Shown: one piece after another, positions 44,460 to 52,621 of the stretch
How positions within the stretch are numbered: position 1 is the first letter of the stretch
Layout: each line of letters starts with the position of its first letter
Origin: DATARH01 sp035504235
GTDB taxonomy: Bacteria > Pseudomonadota > Alphaproteobacteria > ATCC43930 > CGMCC-115725
Assembly (NCBI GenBank): GCA_035504235.1
Contig: DATJSH010000201.1
Location: 1-64,000, forward strand
Direction: 5' to 3'
Length of the DNA: 64,000 nt
Notes under the pieces: generated by a model
Seen by the model: the letters and a program-made list of their open reading frames with translations, nothing else
What the model was told of the DNA's origin: nothing
Databases searched by the model: none
Program-made: the position numbers and the translations under genes

Positions 44460-45623
44460 TCAAAACGCGCCGAGCCCCAAAATTCCGTCGATCGGATCGA
44501 TGCCGGCGAGCACGCGACGGCCGATCAGGTCTTTCAAGGTCTCGGTCGTGCCGCCGCCGAGCGTGCCGTAACGCGCGCCGCGATAGAAGCGCGATACCGG
44601 GAATTCATCGGTAAAGCCGTAGCCCCCATGCACCTGGATCGCCTCGCTGGTGACGCGCAGGGCCATCTCGTTGACGGTAATCTTGGCGGTGGCGGCGAGC
44701 AGCGGGTCGGGGAATGGGTCGGCGGTGGCGCAGGCGCGGTAGAGAATCGAGCGGCTCGCCTCGATGTCACGATACATCTCGGCGATCTTCCAGCGCATCC
44801 CCTGGAAATCGGCCACGGCGCGGCCGAAGACATGCCGGTCCTTGGCGTATTTGATCGCCTCTTCGAGCGCGCCCTCGGCGAGGCCGAGCGAGATCGACGG
44901 GTTGAGGCAGCGCTGTGTATTGAAGGCGCCGAGCAGCTTGCGGAAGCCGTCTTCGAGCACGAGGTTTTCCGGCGGCAGCTCGACATCCTCAAAGCGGATT
45001 TCGTGCAAATTCTCGCCGCCCATCGTGTGGTAGCTGCCGGTGACCGAAAACCCCGGTGTACCCTTTTCGACCAGCACACAGCCGATGCCTTCACGGCCGG
45101 GCTTTTTGTCGACGCGGGTGAAGACGACAAACCACCCAGCCTCCTCGGCCCGGCTGATCAGCGTCTTGACCCCGTTCAAGCGCAGCTTGTTGCCGACATG
45201 GTCGACATTGGTCTTGTAGTTGGCGACATCGGTGCCGGCGTCGGGCTCGGTCATGCAGATCGCCAAGAGGCACTCGCCGCTGCACACCTGCGGCAGCACA
45301 CGCTTCTTGATCGTGTCGGGCGCGTAGGTCGAGATGATGCGGGTCTGCGCACCGACCTCGCCGAGCACCGCCATCGCGGTCACGTAGCAAACCTTGGCGA
45401 TCTCTTCGAGGATGAGCGCGGTGTCCAGCACCGGCAGCCCGAGCCCGCCAAATTCCTCGGGTACCGCCATGCCGAGGACGCCCAATTCGGCAAGCGGCTT
45501 CATGTTCTCCCACGGGAAGGTGCCATTCTGATAGCGCGGCGCGCGCTCGCGGAACTCGCTCTGCGCCAGCTCGCGGATCGTCGCGATGAACTGGCGCTGC
45601 TCGTCGCTCAGGGTGGGGAACAC
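44460..45623 (-). CDS. Acyl-CoA dehydrogenase family flavoprotein lacking the usual catalytic Glu
   Basis: From GTG 45623 (strong AAGGAGA upstream) the protein has 387 residues. All ACAD parts are present: GMAVPEEFGGLGLPVLDTAL, CMTEPDAGTDVANYKT, RHVFGRAVADFQGMRW and VHGGYGFTDEFPVSRFYRGA. The catalytic Glu of short/medium-chain enzymes (IYEGT) is replaced by Gly in TLGGGTTETL. The alternative position used by IVD/LCAD (ER) reads NTQR, so neither base is present. It may therefore be a flavin oxidase, monooxygenase or other activity. Confidence 0.85.
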   Translation of the reverse strand: MFPTLSDEQRQFIATIRELAQSEFRERAPRYQNGTFPWENMKPLAELGVLGMAVPEEFGGLGLPVLDTALILEEIAKVCYVTAMAVLGEVGAQTRIISTYAPDTIKKRVLPQVCSGECLLAICMTEPDAGTDVANYKTNVDHVGNKLRLNGVKTLISRAEEAGWFVVFTRVDKKPGREGIGCVLVEKGTPGFSVTGSYHTMGGENLHEIRFEDVELPPENLVLEDGFRKLLGAFNTQRCLNPSISLGLAEGALEEAIKYAKDRHVFGRAVADFQGMRWKIAEMYRDIEASRSILYRACATADPFPDPLLAATAKITVNEMALRVTSEAIQVHGGYGFTDEFPVSRFYRGARYGTLGGGTTETLKDLIGRRVLAGIDPIDGILGLGAF

Positions 45624-45682
45624 CGGCGGTCTCCTTATCGTGCTGCCGCAGTCGAGTCGTCGGCGCAGTCTAGGGTCCGGAC

Positions 45683-45835
45683 TCAATTAATCCACCAGAT
45701 TACGGTTGCGGCAATGATGGCCGTCGCGAGGAAGTTTCTGGCGAGTTTGTCCGTAGCGCGTCGCGCCGCGTCGGAAGTCTTTGAGCCGACAGAACATGCG
45801 CTCGACGAGATTGCGCTGGCGGTCAATCCAATCAT
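45683..45835 (-). pseudogene. Frameshifted C-terminal fragment of an IS5-like transposase
   Basis: Minus-strand reading gives DWIDRQRNLVERMFCRLKDF then RRGATRY, the C-terminal signature of IS5/IS427-type transposases. One extra G after TAC breaks the frame; removing it restores DKLARNFLATAIIAATVIWW and a stop at 45683. The fragment abuts the stop codon of the next gene upstream. The rest of the element is absent. GAGTCCGGACCCTAG just past the stop resembles a terminal inverted repeat. This is an old IS relic. Confidence 0.75.
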
Positions 45836-46231
45836 CTACTGCGCCCAGCGGGCAAAATCGACCGGGGTCGCGGTATTGTCGGGCGTGTAGAACGTGCCGC
45901 AGAGGTCCTCGCGGCACCAATGCATGTCGGCCAGGCGGGTGCCGTTGACAAAGCGGATCGCGAAGGCGCCATTCTCGATCTGCGTGGTGAACGGCGAGCC
46001 GGCAAAGCCGTCCGACTGCGGCGGGTCGTAGCGCAGCGTTCCGTGAACCAAGCCGGCATCGTCGACGGTGATGATGGTAAGCGTGGCGAGCGACTGGTCG
46101 ACGCGGCCCTGCCAGCTGCCGTAGAGCAGCTTCTGAGCCCAGGCCGGCGGCGCCATGGCAACAAGCAACGCAACAGCGGCCCAGCGGGCGATCGGCGCGC
46201 TCAGTGGAAACGCGGCTTGACCTCCTCGCAC
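45836..46231 (-). CDS. Small secreted hypothetical protein
   Basis: A 131-residue frame from ATG 46231 with a Sec-type signal (RWAAVALLVAMAPPAWAQ). Mature sequence includes YGSWQGRVDQSLATLTIIT and DMHWCREDLCGTFYTP with two Cys. The start is uncertain: ATG 46231 lies inside the end of the upstream LLM gene, and a CTG at the LLM stop is another option. The family is unrecognised. Its stop touches the transposase relic. Confidence 0.65.
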   Translation of the reverse strand: MRGGQAAFPLSAPIARWAAVALLVAMAPPAWAQKLLYGSWQGRVDQSLATLTIITVDDAGLVHGTLRYDPPQSDGFAGSPFTTQIENGAFAIRFVNGTRLADMHWCREDLCGTFYTPDNTATPVDFARWAQ

Positions 46232-47250
46232 ATGAGCTTCAGCGCGCGCAGCACGCCGTCATGCGGAATTTTGCCACCGCAATTCAATTCGGCGAGGATG
46301 CCGTCGAGGCCGATCTCCTCTTCGACCTCACGCAGCCGGTCGGTAAAGCTGTCGGGCGTGCCGCAGATCACCTGGGTCGCCAGCGCCTCGTCAAAGGTCA
46401 GCGCCTCCAGTCGCTCGACGCGCTTCAGACGGTCGAGTGCAATCTGGCCGCCGGCGCGGCGCGCCGAGTCGCGGCCAAGCTCGGCCTGGTAGGCGAAAAA
46501 GCTCATAAGGCTCTCTTCGAGTTCGGCACGAGCGTTCTTCTCAGTCTCGCCGATATAGGCCGGGACGCGGAGATAGACTTGGCCCTTGCCGGGATGGCCG
46601 GCCTCTTTCCACGCCGCGCGATAGGCCTCGATATAGGGTACGAGCTGCTTGAATGGACCCTGGCGCACCGCGACAAAGACCGGGACACCGAGCCGGCCGA
46701 TCGCCGGAAACGTCTCCGGCGTCGCACCGGCCATGCGCAGCTCTGGGTAGGGCTTCTGATAGGGCCTCGGCGACAGCGCGACGTTATCGAAGCTGTGGTA
46801 CTTGCCCTGGTAGGAGAATTTGGGCTGCGTCCAGGCAAGCCGCATGATCTCCAGCGCCTCGGCAAAGCGCTCGCGGCTCTCGTCATAGGAGATGCCGTAT
46901 TCCTCATAGGTGCGCACGACGCCGCTGCGGCCAATGCCGTAGATCAGGCGACCCTTGCTGACCTGATCGACCGTAGCCGCCTCTTCCGCGAGGCGCAGCG
47001 GATGCGACAGCGGCAGCACCTGCACCGCGATGCCGATGCGCACGCGCTCGGTCGCCGCGGCGATCGCGCTCGCCACCATCATCGGCGCCGACAACACCGA
47101 GCGCTCGGGCGCGCCGTGCAGTTCGGCGAGCCACACCGCGTCGAGGCCCCATCGGTCCGCCGCCGCGACTTCGCCCAGCGCCTGGTCGAAGGCAGCGGCC
47201 TCGCCCGCCTCGCCAAGCGGGGGAAACTCCATAAACGTGCCGAATTCCAT
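46201..47250 (-). CDS. LLM-class flavin-dependent oxidoreductase
   Basis: A 349-residue luciferase-like monooxygenase from ATG 47250. It shows AAADRWGLDAVWLAELHGAP, RIGIAVQVLPLSHPLRLAEE and GIGRSGVVRTYEEYGISYDE, the FMN-binding barrel blocks. These enzymes use reduced FMN or F420 on diverse substrates. The 30-codon upstream extension has no support. No FMN reductase gene is adjacent. Confidence 0.87.
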   Translation of the reverse strand: MEFGTFMEFPPLGEAGEAAAFDQALGEVAAADRWGLDAVWLAELHGAPERSVLSAPMMVASAIAAATERVRIGIAVQVLPLSHPLRLAEEAATVDQVSKGRLIYGIGRSGVVRTYEEYGISYDESRERFAEALEIMRLAWTQPKFSYQGKYHSFDNVALSPRPYQKPYPELRMAGATPETFPAIGRLGVPVFVAVRQGPFKQLVPYIEAYRAAWKEAGHPGKGQVYLRVPAYIGETEKNARAELEESLMSFFAYQAELGRDSARRAGGQIALDRLKRVERLEALTFDEALATQVICGTPDSFTDRLREVEEEIGLDGILAELNCGGKIPHDGVLRALKLMCEEVKPRFH

Positions 47251-47445
47251 CGTGACTTTCTCCAGTCGAGCGGGTTCGCTCGGCTTGTTGCGCTGCCAAC
47301 CAAGCTCAGCACGAGCGCGGGCAGGGATGCAAGTCGCGTTCATTGCTTAAAACCAAACGATACTGTAGCGTTGCATGAATTTTGGAGCCGCGACCGCTGC
47401 TGGACCGTAGTTCCGGCAAAGCTTGCCCCTTCAGGAGATATGCCG

Positions 47446-47772
47446 ATGACCTCTACCCGTGGCGCGGCCCTGGCCTTGCTCGTCGCGAGCGCTTCCCTGG
47501 CGCCACTGTCCCACGCCGACGCGCGGTGCTGGCGCTGGCATTGCGGCAGTCCCGGAATTCTCGCCCTACCCTTCGTCGCCGCCGGGGCGGTTGTTGCGGG
47601 CGCCGCGACGATTGCCACGGCCCCCGTGCGCGCCGTCGTCGGGCCGGGATACTACGGCCCGGCGCCGGCTTACTATCCCGGCTATTACGGCCCGCCGCCG
47701 GGCTACTACGGCTACTATGGTCAGCCGGGGTATACCTATGGCGCCCCAGCGCCGACCGCGACCAACAACTAG
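47446..47772 (+). CDS. Small Gly/Tyr/Pro-rich secreted protein
   Basis: A 108-residue protein from ATG 47446, eight bases after AGGAG. It has a signal (ALALLVASASLAPLSHADA), two Cys in the mature N terminus (RCWRWHCGSP), a hydrophobic stretch FVAAGAVVAGAATIATA and a low-complexity tail of GYYGPAP-type repeats. Such tails occur in cell-surface or envelope proteins of alphaproteobacteria. Its function is unknown. Confidence 0.75.
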   Translation: MTSTRGAALALLVASASLAPLSHADARCWRWHCGSPGILALPFVAAGAVVAGAATIATAPVRAVVGPGYYGPAPAYYPGYYGPPPGYYGYYGQPGYTYGAPAPTATNN

Positions 47773-47845
47773 CGGCGATCCCTGCTGGCGCCCCTTCCCG
47801 GTTCACCGCTAGAGTTGCGGCGAACCATCTGTGAGGAGGCGCCCG

Positions 47846-48196
47846 ATGCGGGTCCACAATCTCTACGTCGACGACAAAGGCGAGACGCATTTCCGCGACA
47901 TCGAGATCGAATGGGTCGAGGAAGGCCCGGCCGGCAAATTGTCGAAGCGGTTGCCGGCGACTGGCATCATCTTTCGCGAGGTGCAGCCGAGCTACGATCT
48001 CGACTGGCACCCGGCGCCGCGCCGGCAATACATCATCAACCTCGACGCCGGGGTGCAGATCACCGCGAGCGACGGAGAGGCGCGCGTCATCAAGGCGGGC
48101 GAGGTGATCCTCGTCGAGGATACGAGCGGCAAGGGCCACCTCTCCAAGGCGGTCGAAGGCAAAATCCGCAACTGCATCTTCGTGCCGGTGGAGTAG
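47846..48196 (+). CDS. Small cupin-like protein
   Basis: A 116-residue protein from ATG 47846, with GAGGAGGC upstream. The sequence WHPAPRRQYIINLDAGVQIT and VIKAGEVILVEDTSGKGHLS has the jelly-roll spacing of a cupin, with a His in the second half. The family is not certain. It is followed after 2 bases by a VOC protein gene, so the two likely act together. Confidence 0.72.
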   Translation: MRVHNLYVDDKGETHFRDIEIEWVEEGPAGKLSKRLPATGIIFREVQPSYDLDWHPAPRRQYIINLDAGVQITASDGEARVIKAGEVILVEDTSGKGHLSKAVEGKIRNCIFVPVE

Positions 48197-48198
48197 GC

Positions 48199-48573
48199 AT
48201 GCTCCGCCCCAAGGCGCTCGACCATGTCGGGCTCATTGTCACCGACATGGAGCGCAGCCGGCATTTCTACGAGGCGCTGGGGGCGGAGTTCGTCCGCTAT
48301 CCCCGGCGTCCTGGCGGCGCGACAGTGCTCAAGATCGGCGGCATGGAGCTCAATGTCTTTGGTAACGCTGCGGTCTCGGCGAATACGGCGCAGCTGGTCG
48401 ACCACCTGTGCTTCGAGATGGATTGCGCCGATATGGCTGATCTGCTCGCGGGCCTGAGCGAGGCGGGGATCGAAGTGGCCCGCGGGCCACTCGAGCGCAG
48501 CGATGGTACGGCCGTGTTCGTCCACGACCCAGATGGGACCCGGATCGAGTTGCTCGTCAAGGACGGCCGCTAG
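48199..48573 (+). CDS. VOC-superfamily (glyoxalase/dioxygenase-like) protein
   Basis: A 124-residue single VOC protein: LDHVGLIVTDMERSRHFYEAL at the N terminus, VDHLCFEMDCADM and VFVHDPDGTRIELLVKD at the C terminus give the His and Glu metal ligands. Such proteins are glyoxalases, extradiol dioxygenases or resistance proteins. It starts 2 bases after the cupin-like gene, and the alpha/beta hydrolase gene converges with it one base downstream. Confidence 0.85.
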   Translation: MLRPKALDHVGLIVTDMERSRHFYEALGAEFVRYPRRPGGATVLKIGGMELNVFGNAAVSANTAQLVDHLCFEMDCADMADLLAGLSEAGIEVARGPLERSDGTAVFVHDPDGTRIELLVKDGR

Positions 48574-48574
48574 C

Positions 48575-49453
48575 TTACATTCCGAGGATCGATCCCACCC
48601 TGGCGCGCGGGTCGCGGCGCGGCCAGCGGCCGCTTTCGACCTGGTGGAAGAAATCGTCGCACAGGCGGTTGAAGAGGTCAGGTTCCTCTAAATTCAGCGC
48701 GTGCCCGGTGTTGGGCAGCACGACCAGCGCCGCGCTCTTGATGTGGCGCTTCATCAAGAGGCCCGGCTCCAGGCACGGATCGTCTTCGTCACCGGTCGCG
48801 ACCAGGGTCGGCACGTCAAGCTTCTCCATCCGGTCGACGAGGTCCCATAGCGACGGCCGTCGCGCCTGCACGCCGCGCATCGTGTTGGCCGCGCCGAGCG
48901 TCGAATGCTCGGAAAGCTGCGACAGAAACTCGGCATAGCCTCGGGGGTCCTTGTTCTCGAACTGCACACGGGTCGGACCGGCGCCATAGGTCTTGGAGAC
49001 TTCGGCCATGCCCTTCTCCGCGATCTGCGCCGCGGTGCGCGCGGTCTCATCATGGAACTGCTGGCGCGCATCCGGCGCCGCGCCGTAGCCGCAGCCGGCG
49101 ACGACCAGCGAGAGTGCCCGCTGGGGATAGGCGAAGCCGAAATGCAGGGTCGCGAACCCGCCCATCGAGATGCCGACGACGTGCGCCTTTGCGATCTTCA
49201 GCCCGTCGAGCACGTCTCGGATGTCGTCGCGGGCGCGCTCCTGGGAATAGCGCTCGAAATTGTCCGGCACGTCCGAGGGCGGATAGCCGCGTGCGTTGTA
49301 GACGATACAGCGGTAGCGCCGCGAAAAATAGCGCACCTGTGGCTCGTAGCTGCGGATGTCACCGGCGAACTCATGGACGAAGACGATCGGCGCGCCGCTG
49401 CCGGTTTCCTCATAATAGAGTTTGACATCGTCAGTCGTGGTCAGCTGCGCCAT
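48575..49453 (-). CDS. Alpha/beta hydrolase
   Basis: A 292-residue alpha/beta-fold hydrolase. The nucleophile elbow is VVGISMGGFATLHFG; the oxyanion HE motif region is VFVHEFAGDIRSYEPQ, and LPNTGHALNLEEP supplies the catalytic His. A GDEDDP acid region precedes it. Relatives cleave ring-fission products, 3-oxoadipate enol-lactone or esters. It faces the cupin/VOC pair, and a pathway link to aromatic degradation is only suggestive. Confidence 0.88.
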   Translation of the reverse strand: MAQLTTTDDVKLYYEETGSGAPIVFVHEFAGDIRSYEPQVRYFSRRYRCIVYNARGYPPSDVPDNFERYSQERARDDIRDVLDGLKIAKAHVVGISMGGFATLHFGFAYPQRALSLVVAGCGYGAAPDARQQFHDETARTAAQIAEKGMAEVSKTYGAGPTRVQFENKDPRGYAEFLSQLSEHSTLGAANTMRGVQARRPSLWDLVDRMEKLDVPTLVATGDEDDPCLEPGLLMKRHIKSAALVVLPNTGHALNLEEPDLFNRLCDDFFHQVESGRWPRRDPRARVGSILGM

Positions 49454-49531
49454 CGCCCGTCTCCCCAGCTACCCAGGCATCCTAGGAGCGCATTCGCCGG
49501 GTGGGCAATGCTGGATATCGTTTCCCGCGTG

Positions 49532-49630
49532 CTTCGAGACGGCGCTTCGCGCCGCCTCGGGATGACCGCTTTCTGTATGCCATCACCGACCGTCGTCACC
49601 CTGAGGAGCGCCGGCAGGCGCGTCTCGAAG
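49532..49630. repeat. Dispersed inverted repeat
   Basis: CTTCGAGACG (49532-49541) and CGTCTCGAAG (49621-49630) are perfect reverse complements. An inner hairpin GGCGC-ttc-GCGCC and the pair CTCGGGATGAC/GTCACCCTGAG lie between. This is a separate repeat family. It fills the gap between the hydrolase and decarboxylase genes, both on the minus strand. Confidence 0.7.
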
Positions 49631-49674
49631 GACCGCCTTGCCGATCCAGCCGGGACCGGCCATCGCCGGACAGG

Positions 49675-50805
49675 TCAGATGCAGTAGGTCCGCATCGGCG
49701 GGAAGCCATTGAAACCGACCGAAGCGTAGCTCGACGTATAGGCGCCGGTCGACAGGATCTCGACCTTGTCGCCAACTTCAAGCCCGAGCGGCAACCGGTA
49801 TTCGGTCTTCTCGTAGAGGATGTCGGCGCTGTCGCAAGTCGGTCCGGCGATCACCACCGGCCCTGACGGCCCACCGCGGCCGGGCGTCTCGATCCGATAC
49901 TTGATGCTTTCGTCCATGGTCTCGGCGAGACCGTTGAACTTACCGGCATCGAGATAGACCCAGCGCTTGCCGCTGTTGTCGCCCTTGTCGGAGATCAGCA
50001 CGACCTCGCTCTGGATGACGCCGGCATCGCCGACCAGGGAGCGACCCGGCTCGACGATCACCTCGGGGATCCGGTTGCCGAAATGCCCGGTCAGGGCCGC
50101 CGTCACCGCGCCGGCATAGGCCTCGACCGGCGACACCTCGCTGCGGTAGCGCGCCGGGAATCCGCCGCCGATATTGACCATGCGCAGGTTGATGTCGGCT
50201 TGCGCGAGCAGCGAGAACATGCGCGCGGCCGAGGCGACTGCGCCGTCCCATTGACCGAGGTCGGTCTGCTGCGAGCCGACATGGAACGACACGCCATAGG
50301 GGTCGAGCCCGAAATCGCGCGCGCGGCAGAGCAGCTTTACGGCCAGTTCCGGGGTGCAGCCAAACTTGCGCGACAGCGGCCAGTCCGCGCCCTCGCACGA
50401 CACCAGGATGCGGCAGAACACCCGCGCGCCGGGCGCCGAGCGCGCCAGCTTTTCCAGTTCCGCCTCGCTGTCGAAGGCGAAGAGCCGCACGCCGGTCGCG
50501 TAAGCGGCGGCGATGTCGCACTCCTTCTTGATCGTGTTGCCGAACGACAGTCGTTCCGCCGTCGCGCCGTTGTCGAGGCAGAGAGCGATCTCGTTCGGGC
50601 TGGCGACGTCGAAATTCGACCCCTTCTTCGCCAGCATCGCAACGATCTCGGCCGCCGGGTTCGCCTTCACCGCGTAGTAGACGGTGGCGATCGGCAGATA
50701 GCGCCGCAGCGTGTCATACGCCTGGGCGATGATGTCGAGATCGACGACGAGGCACGGGGTCGCCGGTACATTTTCAGCAAGGAACCGAGCGATCTTCTTA
50801 TTCAT
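49675..50805 (-). CDS. Ornithine/lysine-type PLP decarboxylase (group IV, eukaryotic-like)
   Basis: A 376-residue alanine-racemase-fold decarboxylase from ATG 50805. PLP lysine is Lys47 in VYYAVKANP; SFHVGSQQTDL and GPTCDSADILYE (active-site Cys) are typical of ODC/LDC enzymes of this class. It makes putrescine or cadaverine, a step in homospermidine formation in alphaproteobacteria. An in-frame ATG at 50856 would add 17 residues that lie in the structured leader. The long leader with hairpins suggests control by a regulatory RNA. Confidence 0.9.
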   Translation of the reverse strand: MNKKIARFLAENVPATPCLVVDLDIIAQAYDTLRRYLPIATVYYAVKANPAAEIVAMLAKKGSNFDVASPNEIALCLDNGATAERLSFGNTIKKECDIAAAYATGVRLFAFDSEAELEKLARSAPGARVFCRILVSCEGADWPLSRKFGCTPELAVKLLCRARDFGLDPYGVSFHVGSQQTDLGQWDGAVASAARMFSLLAQADINLRMVNIGGGFPARYRSEVSPVEAYAGAVTAALTGHFGNRIPEVIVEPGRSLVGDAGVIQSEVVLISDKGDNSGKRWVYLDAGKFNGLAETMDESIKYRIETPGRGGPSGPVVIAGPTCDSADILYEKTEYRLPLGLEVGDKVEILSTGAYTSSYASVGFNGFPPMRTYCI

Positions 50806-50949
50806 TTCATGCAGGACCTTCGAACCGCAGCTAAACCAGATCATTCGGAGTCGCATCGCCCCGCCTGGTTAGGCGGTTGCTTCGACACGAAGCGAATGGA
50901 AGAGAACTGCCGCCGCTACGGAAAAATCCGTATCGCGGCTGATTTCCGG
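50806..50949 (-). ncRNA. Structured leader upstream of the decarboxylase (candidate speF-type element)
   Basis: The minus-strand leader contains two strong hairpins: CCGC then TACGGA paired to TCCGTA and GCGG across an AAAA-type loop (50913-50938), and CCGCCT-AACC-AGGCGG (50861-50876). A leader motif named speF is known upstream of ODC genes in alphaproteobacteria; this position fits, but I cannot verify a match to the Rfam model by eye. It lies between the 36-codon ORF and the decarboxylase start. Confidence 0.45.
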
Positions 50950-51060
50950 CTAGCTTAAACTACTCGGATCGGTGACCCGGCTGCCCCGCCCGCGCAGGCG
51001 GGTGCCGCGCAGAACGGCGTCAGGGCAGGGCTCGATGGCCCAGACAGGGATTGCAACCAT
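50950..51060 (-). CDS. Possible 36-codon small ORF upstream of the decarboxylase leader
   Basis: ATG 51060 follows a strong GGGAGG ribosome-binding site with 6-base spacing and runs to TAG at 50950, encoding MVAIPVWAIEPCPDAVLRG then TRLRGRGSRVTDPSSLS. It is short but has a much better Shine-Dalgarno sequence than most genes here. It could be a regulatory upstream ORF for the decarboxylase; E. coli SpeFL, a 34-residue ornithine-sensing leader peptide, is a functional precedent though not similar in sequence. No conservation data are available. Confidence 0.4.
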   Translation of the reverse strand: MVAIPVWAIEPCPDAVLRGTRLRGRGSRVTDPSSLS

Positions 51061-51241
51061 ATCGACCTCCCTCTCGGGACCGGCGTTTCCGCCAGACTGC
51101 CAAAAAGGACGCGTTACGTCGTTGCATAACCACCAAGGGCCATAGGCACGTGCGAGTGCGTCAACGCGCGGATAGATACGCGCAAATTTCTGGATTGCAA
51201 GCAAAAATCCCCGTCAATTTTGAGCGTGGCAAAACGCGTGC

Positions 51242-51544
51242 CTACGGAGCTTCCTTGAGCGGGACAATGCCGACGAGACGACCCGTCGCGAGGTCGATTT
51301 CCACCAGCTGGGCCGAGCCGTCGGCGAGCAGGATTTCGAGGACGGCTCGGTCGGAGCCGGTGCTCATCCGCTCGATACTGGCGCCGTGCGGCAGGGTGAT
51401 CGGCGGGGCGGTGAACGCCGTGGCAGGGGGCGGCGGCGGGCGCCGCGCCAGCTTGCCGGCGATCCCGACAGCAAGCGCGGCAACCCCAGCGATGAGCAGC
51501 ATGGTCATCACCGCGACGAGGATTTTGAGCGCGCGCTGGCTCAT
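51242..51544 (-). CDS. Small membrane-anchored hypothetical protein
   Basis: A 100-residue protein from ATG 51544 with one N-terminal helix (ILVAVMTMLLIAGVAALAVG), a proline-rich linker and a short soluble part containing VLEILLADGSAQLVEID. It is probably an inner-membrane-anchored periplasmic protein. DUF6476-type proteins beside rluD have a similar look, but I cannot confirm that. It is divergent from rluD with only 15 bases between the start codons, so they share a promoter region that must overlap their coding ends. Confidence 0.7.
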   Translation of the reverse strand: MSQRALKILVAVMTMLLIAGVAALAVGIAGKLARRPPPPPATAFTAPPITLPHGASIERMSTGSDRAVLEILLADGSAQLVEIDLATGRLVGIVPLKEAP

Positions 51545-51559
51545 CCCGGTATCGTCGCC

Positions 51560-52528
51560 ATGACGGAAGCGGCGATCACCATCGACGCCGCGGCCGACGG
51601 CGAGCGGATCGATCGCGCCTTGCAGCGGAATCTGCCAGAGCTGTCGCGCTCGCGTCTCAAACAGCTCATCCTTTCCGGCCAGGTTTCGGCCGGTGGAGCG
51701 GCCGATGACGCGAATGTGATCCGCGACCCGGCACGGAAGGTCAAGCAGGGCCAAACTTTCGTCGTAATCCTCCCCGAGCCTGAGGCTGCAACACCGCAAG
51801 CCCAGGCGATCCCTTTAGATATCCGCTTCGAGGATGCACATCTCATCGTCATCGACAAGCCCGCCGGGCTGGTCGTCCATCCCGCGCCGGGCAACCCCGA
51901 CGGCACGCTGGTCAACGCGCTCATCGCGCATTGTGGCGACAGCCTTATCGGCATCGGTGGCGTGCGCCGGCCGGGTATCGTCCATCGCCTCGACAAGGAC
52001 ACCAGCGGCCTTATCGTCGTCGCCAAGACCGAACTGGCGCATCGCGCGCTGTCGGCCGACTTTGCCGCGCGCCGCATCGCGCGGGCTTATGCGGCGATCG
52101 TTTGGGGCGTGCCGCTTCCGGCGGAGGGCGAGATCGAAGGCAATATCGGGCGCAGCATGACCAACCGGAAAAAAATGGCGGTGGTCGGCGCGGCGCGCGG
52201 CAAGCCGGCGGTGACGCGCTACAAGACCGAGCGCGCGTTCGGCGATGTCGCGGCGCAGATCGAATGTCGCCTCTTGACGGGCCGGACGCACCAGATTCGC
52301 GTGCATCTCGCCGCGCGCGGCCACCCGCTCATCGGCGACCCGGTCTACAGCGGCCGGCATGGCTGCACGATTGGACGCAAGGGAGTCGCCGCCGCACTTT
52401 TCCCGCGCCAGGCGCTGCACGCGCGCCATCTCGGCTTCCGCCATCCGGCGACCGGCGAATGTCTCGCCTTCGACAGCGATCTTCCTGGCGACATGAAATC
52501 GCTGTTAAGCAGTTTAGAGGGACTTTAA
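51560..52528 (+). CDS. rluD: RluA-family 23S rRNA pseudouridine synthase (RluD-like)
   Basis: A 322-residue enzyme from ATG 51560. The N-terminal S4 RNA-binding domain (residues about 15-75, RSRLKQLILSGQVSAGG) is followed by the catalytic HRLDKDTSGLIVVAK with the conserved Asp, and LLTGRTHQIRVHLAARGHPL. It should modify helix 69 of 23S rRNA, needed for normal ribosome assembly. It is followed 93 bases later by rpoH, a common alphaproteobacterial gene order. Confidence 0.9.
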   Translation: MTEAAITIDAAADGERIDRALQRNLPELSRSRLKQLILSGQVSAGGAADDANVIRDPARKVKQGQTFVVILPEPEAATPQAQAIPLDIRFEDAHLIVIDKPAGLVVHPAPGNPDGTLVNALIAHCGDSLIGIGGVRRPGIVHRLDKDTSGLIVVAKTELAHRALSADFAARRIARAYAAIVWGVPLPAEGEIEGNIGRSMTNRKKMAVVGAARGKPAVTRYKTERAFGDVAAQIECRLLTGRTHQIRVHLAARGHPLIGDPVYSGRHGCTIGRKGVAAALFPRQALHARHLGFRHPATGECLAFDSDLPGDMKSLLSSLEGL

Positions 52529-52621
52529 ACTGGACCAAAACCCACCATTTTAGTAGGGTATCGGAACGCCGGCCCGAAGACCGCGTTTTCGGAGTACGGC
52601 CAAGAGGGGAAAAAATCGGCT

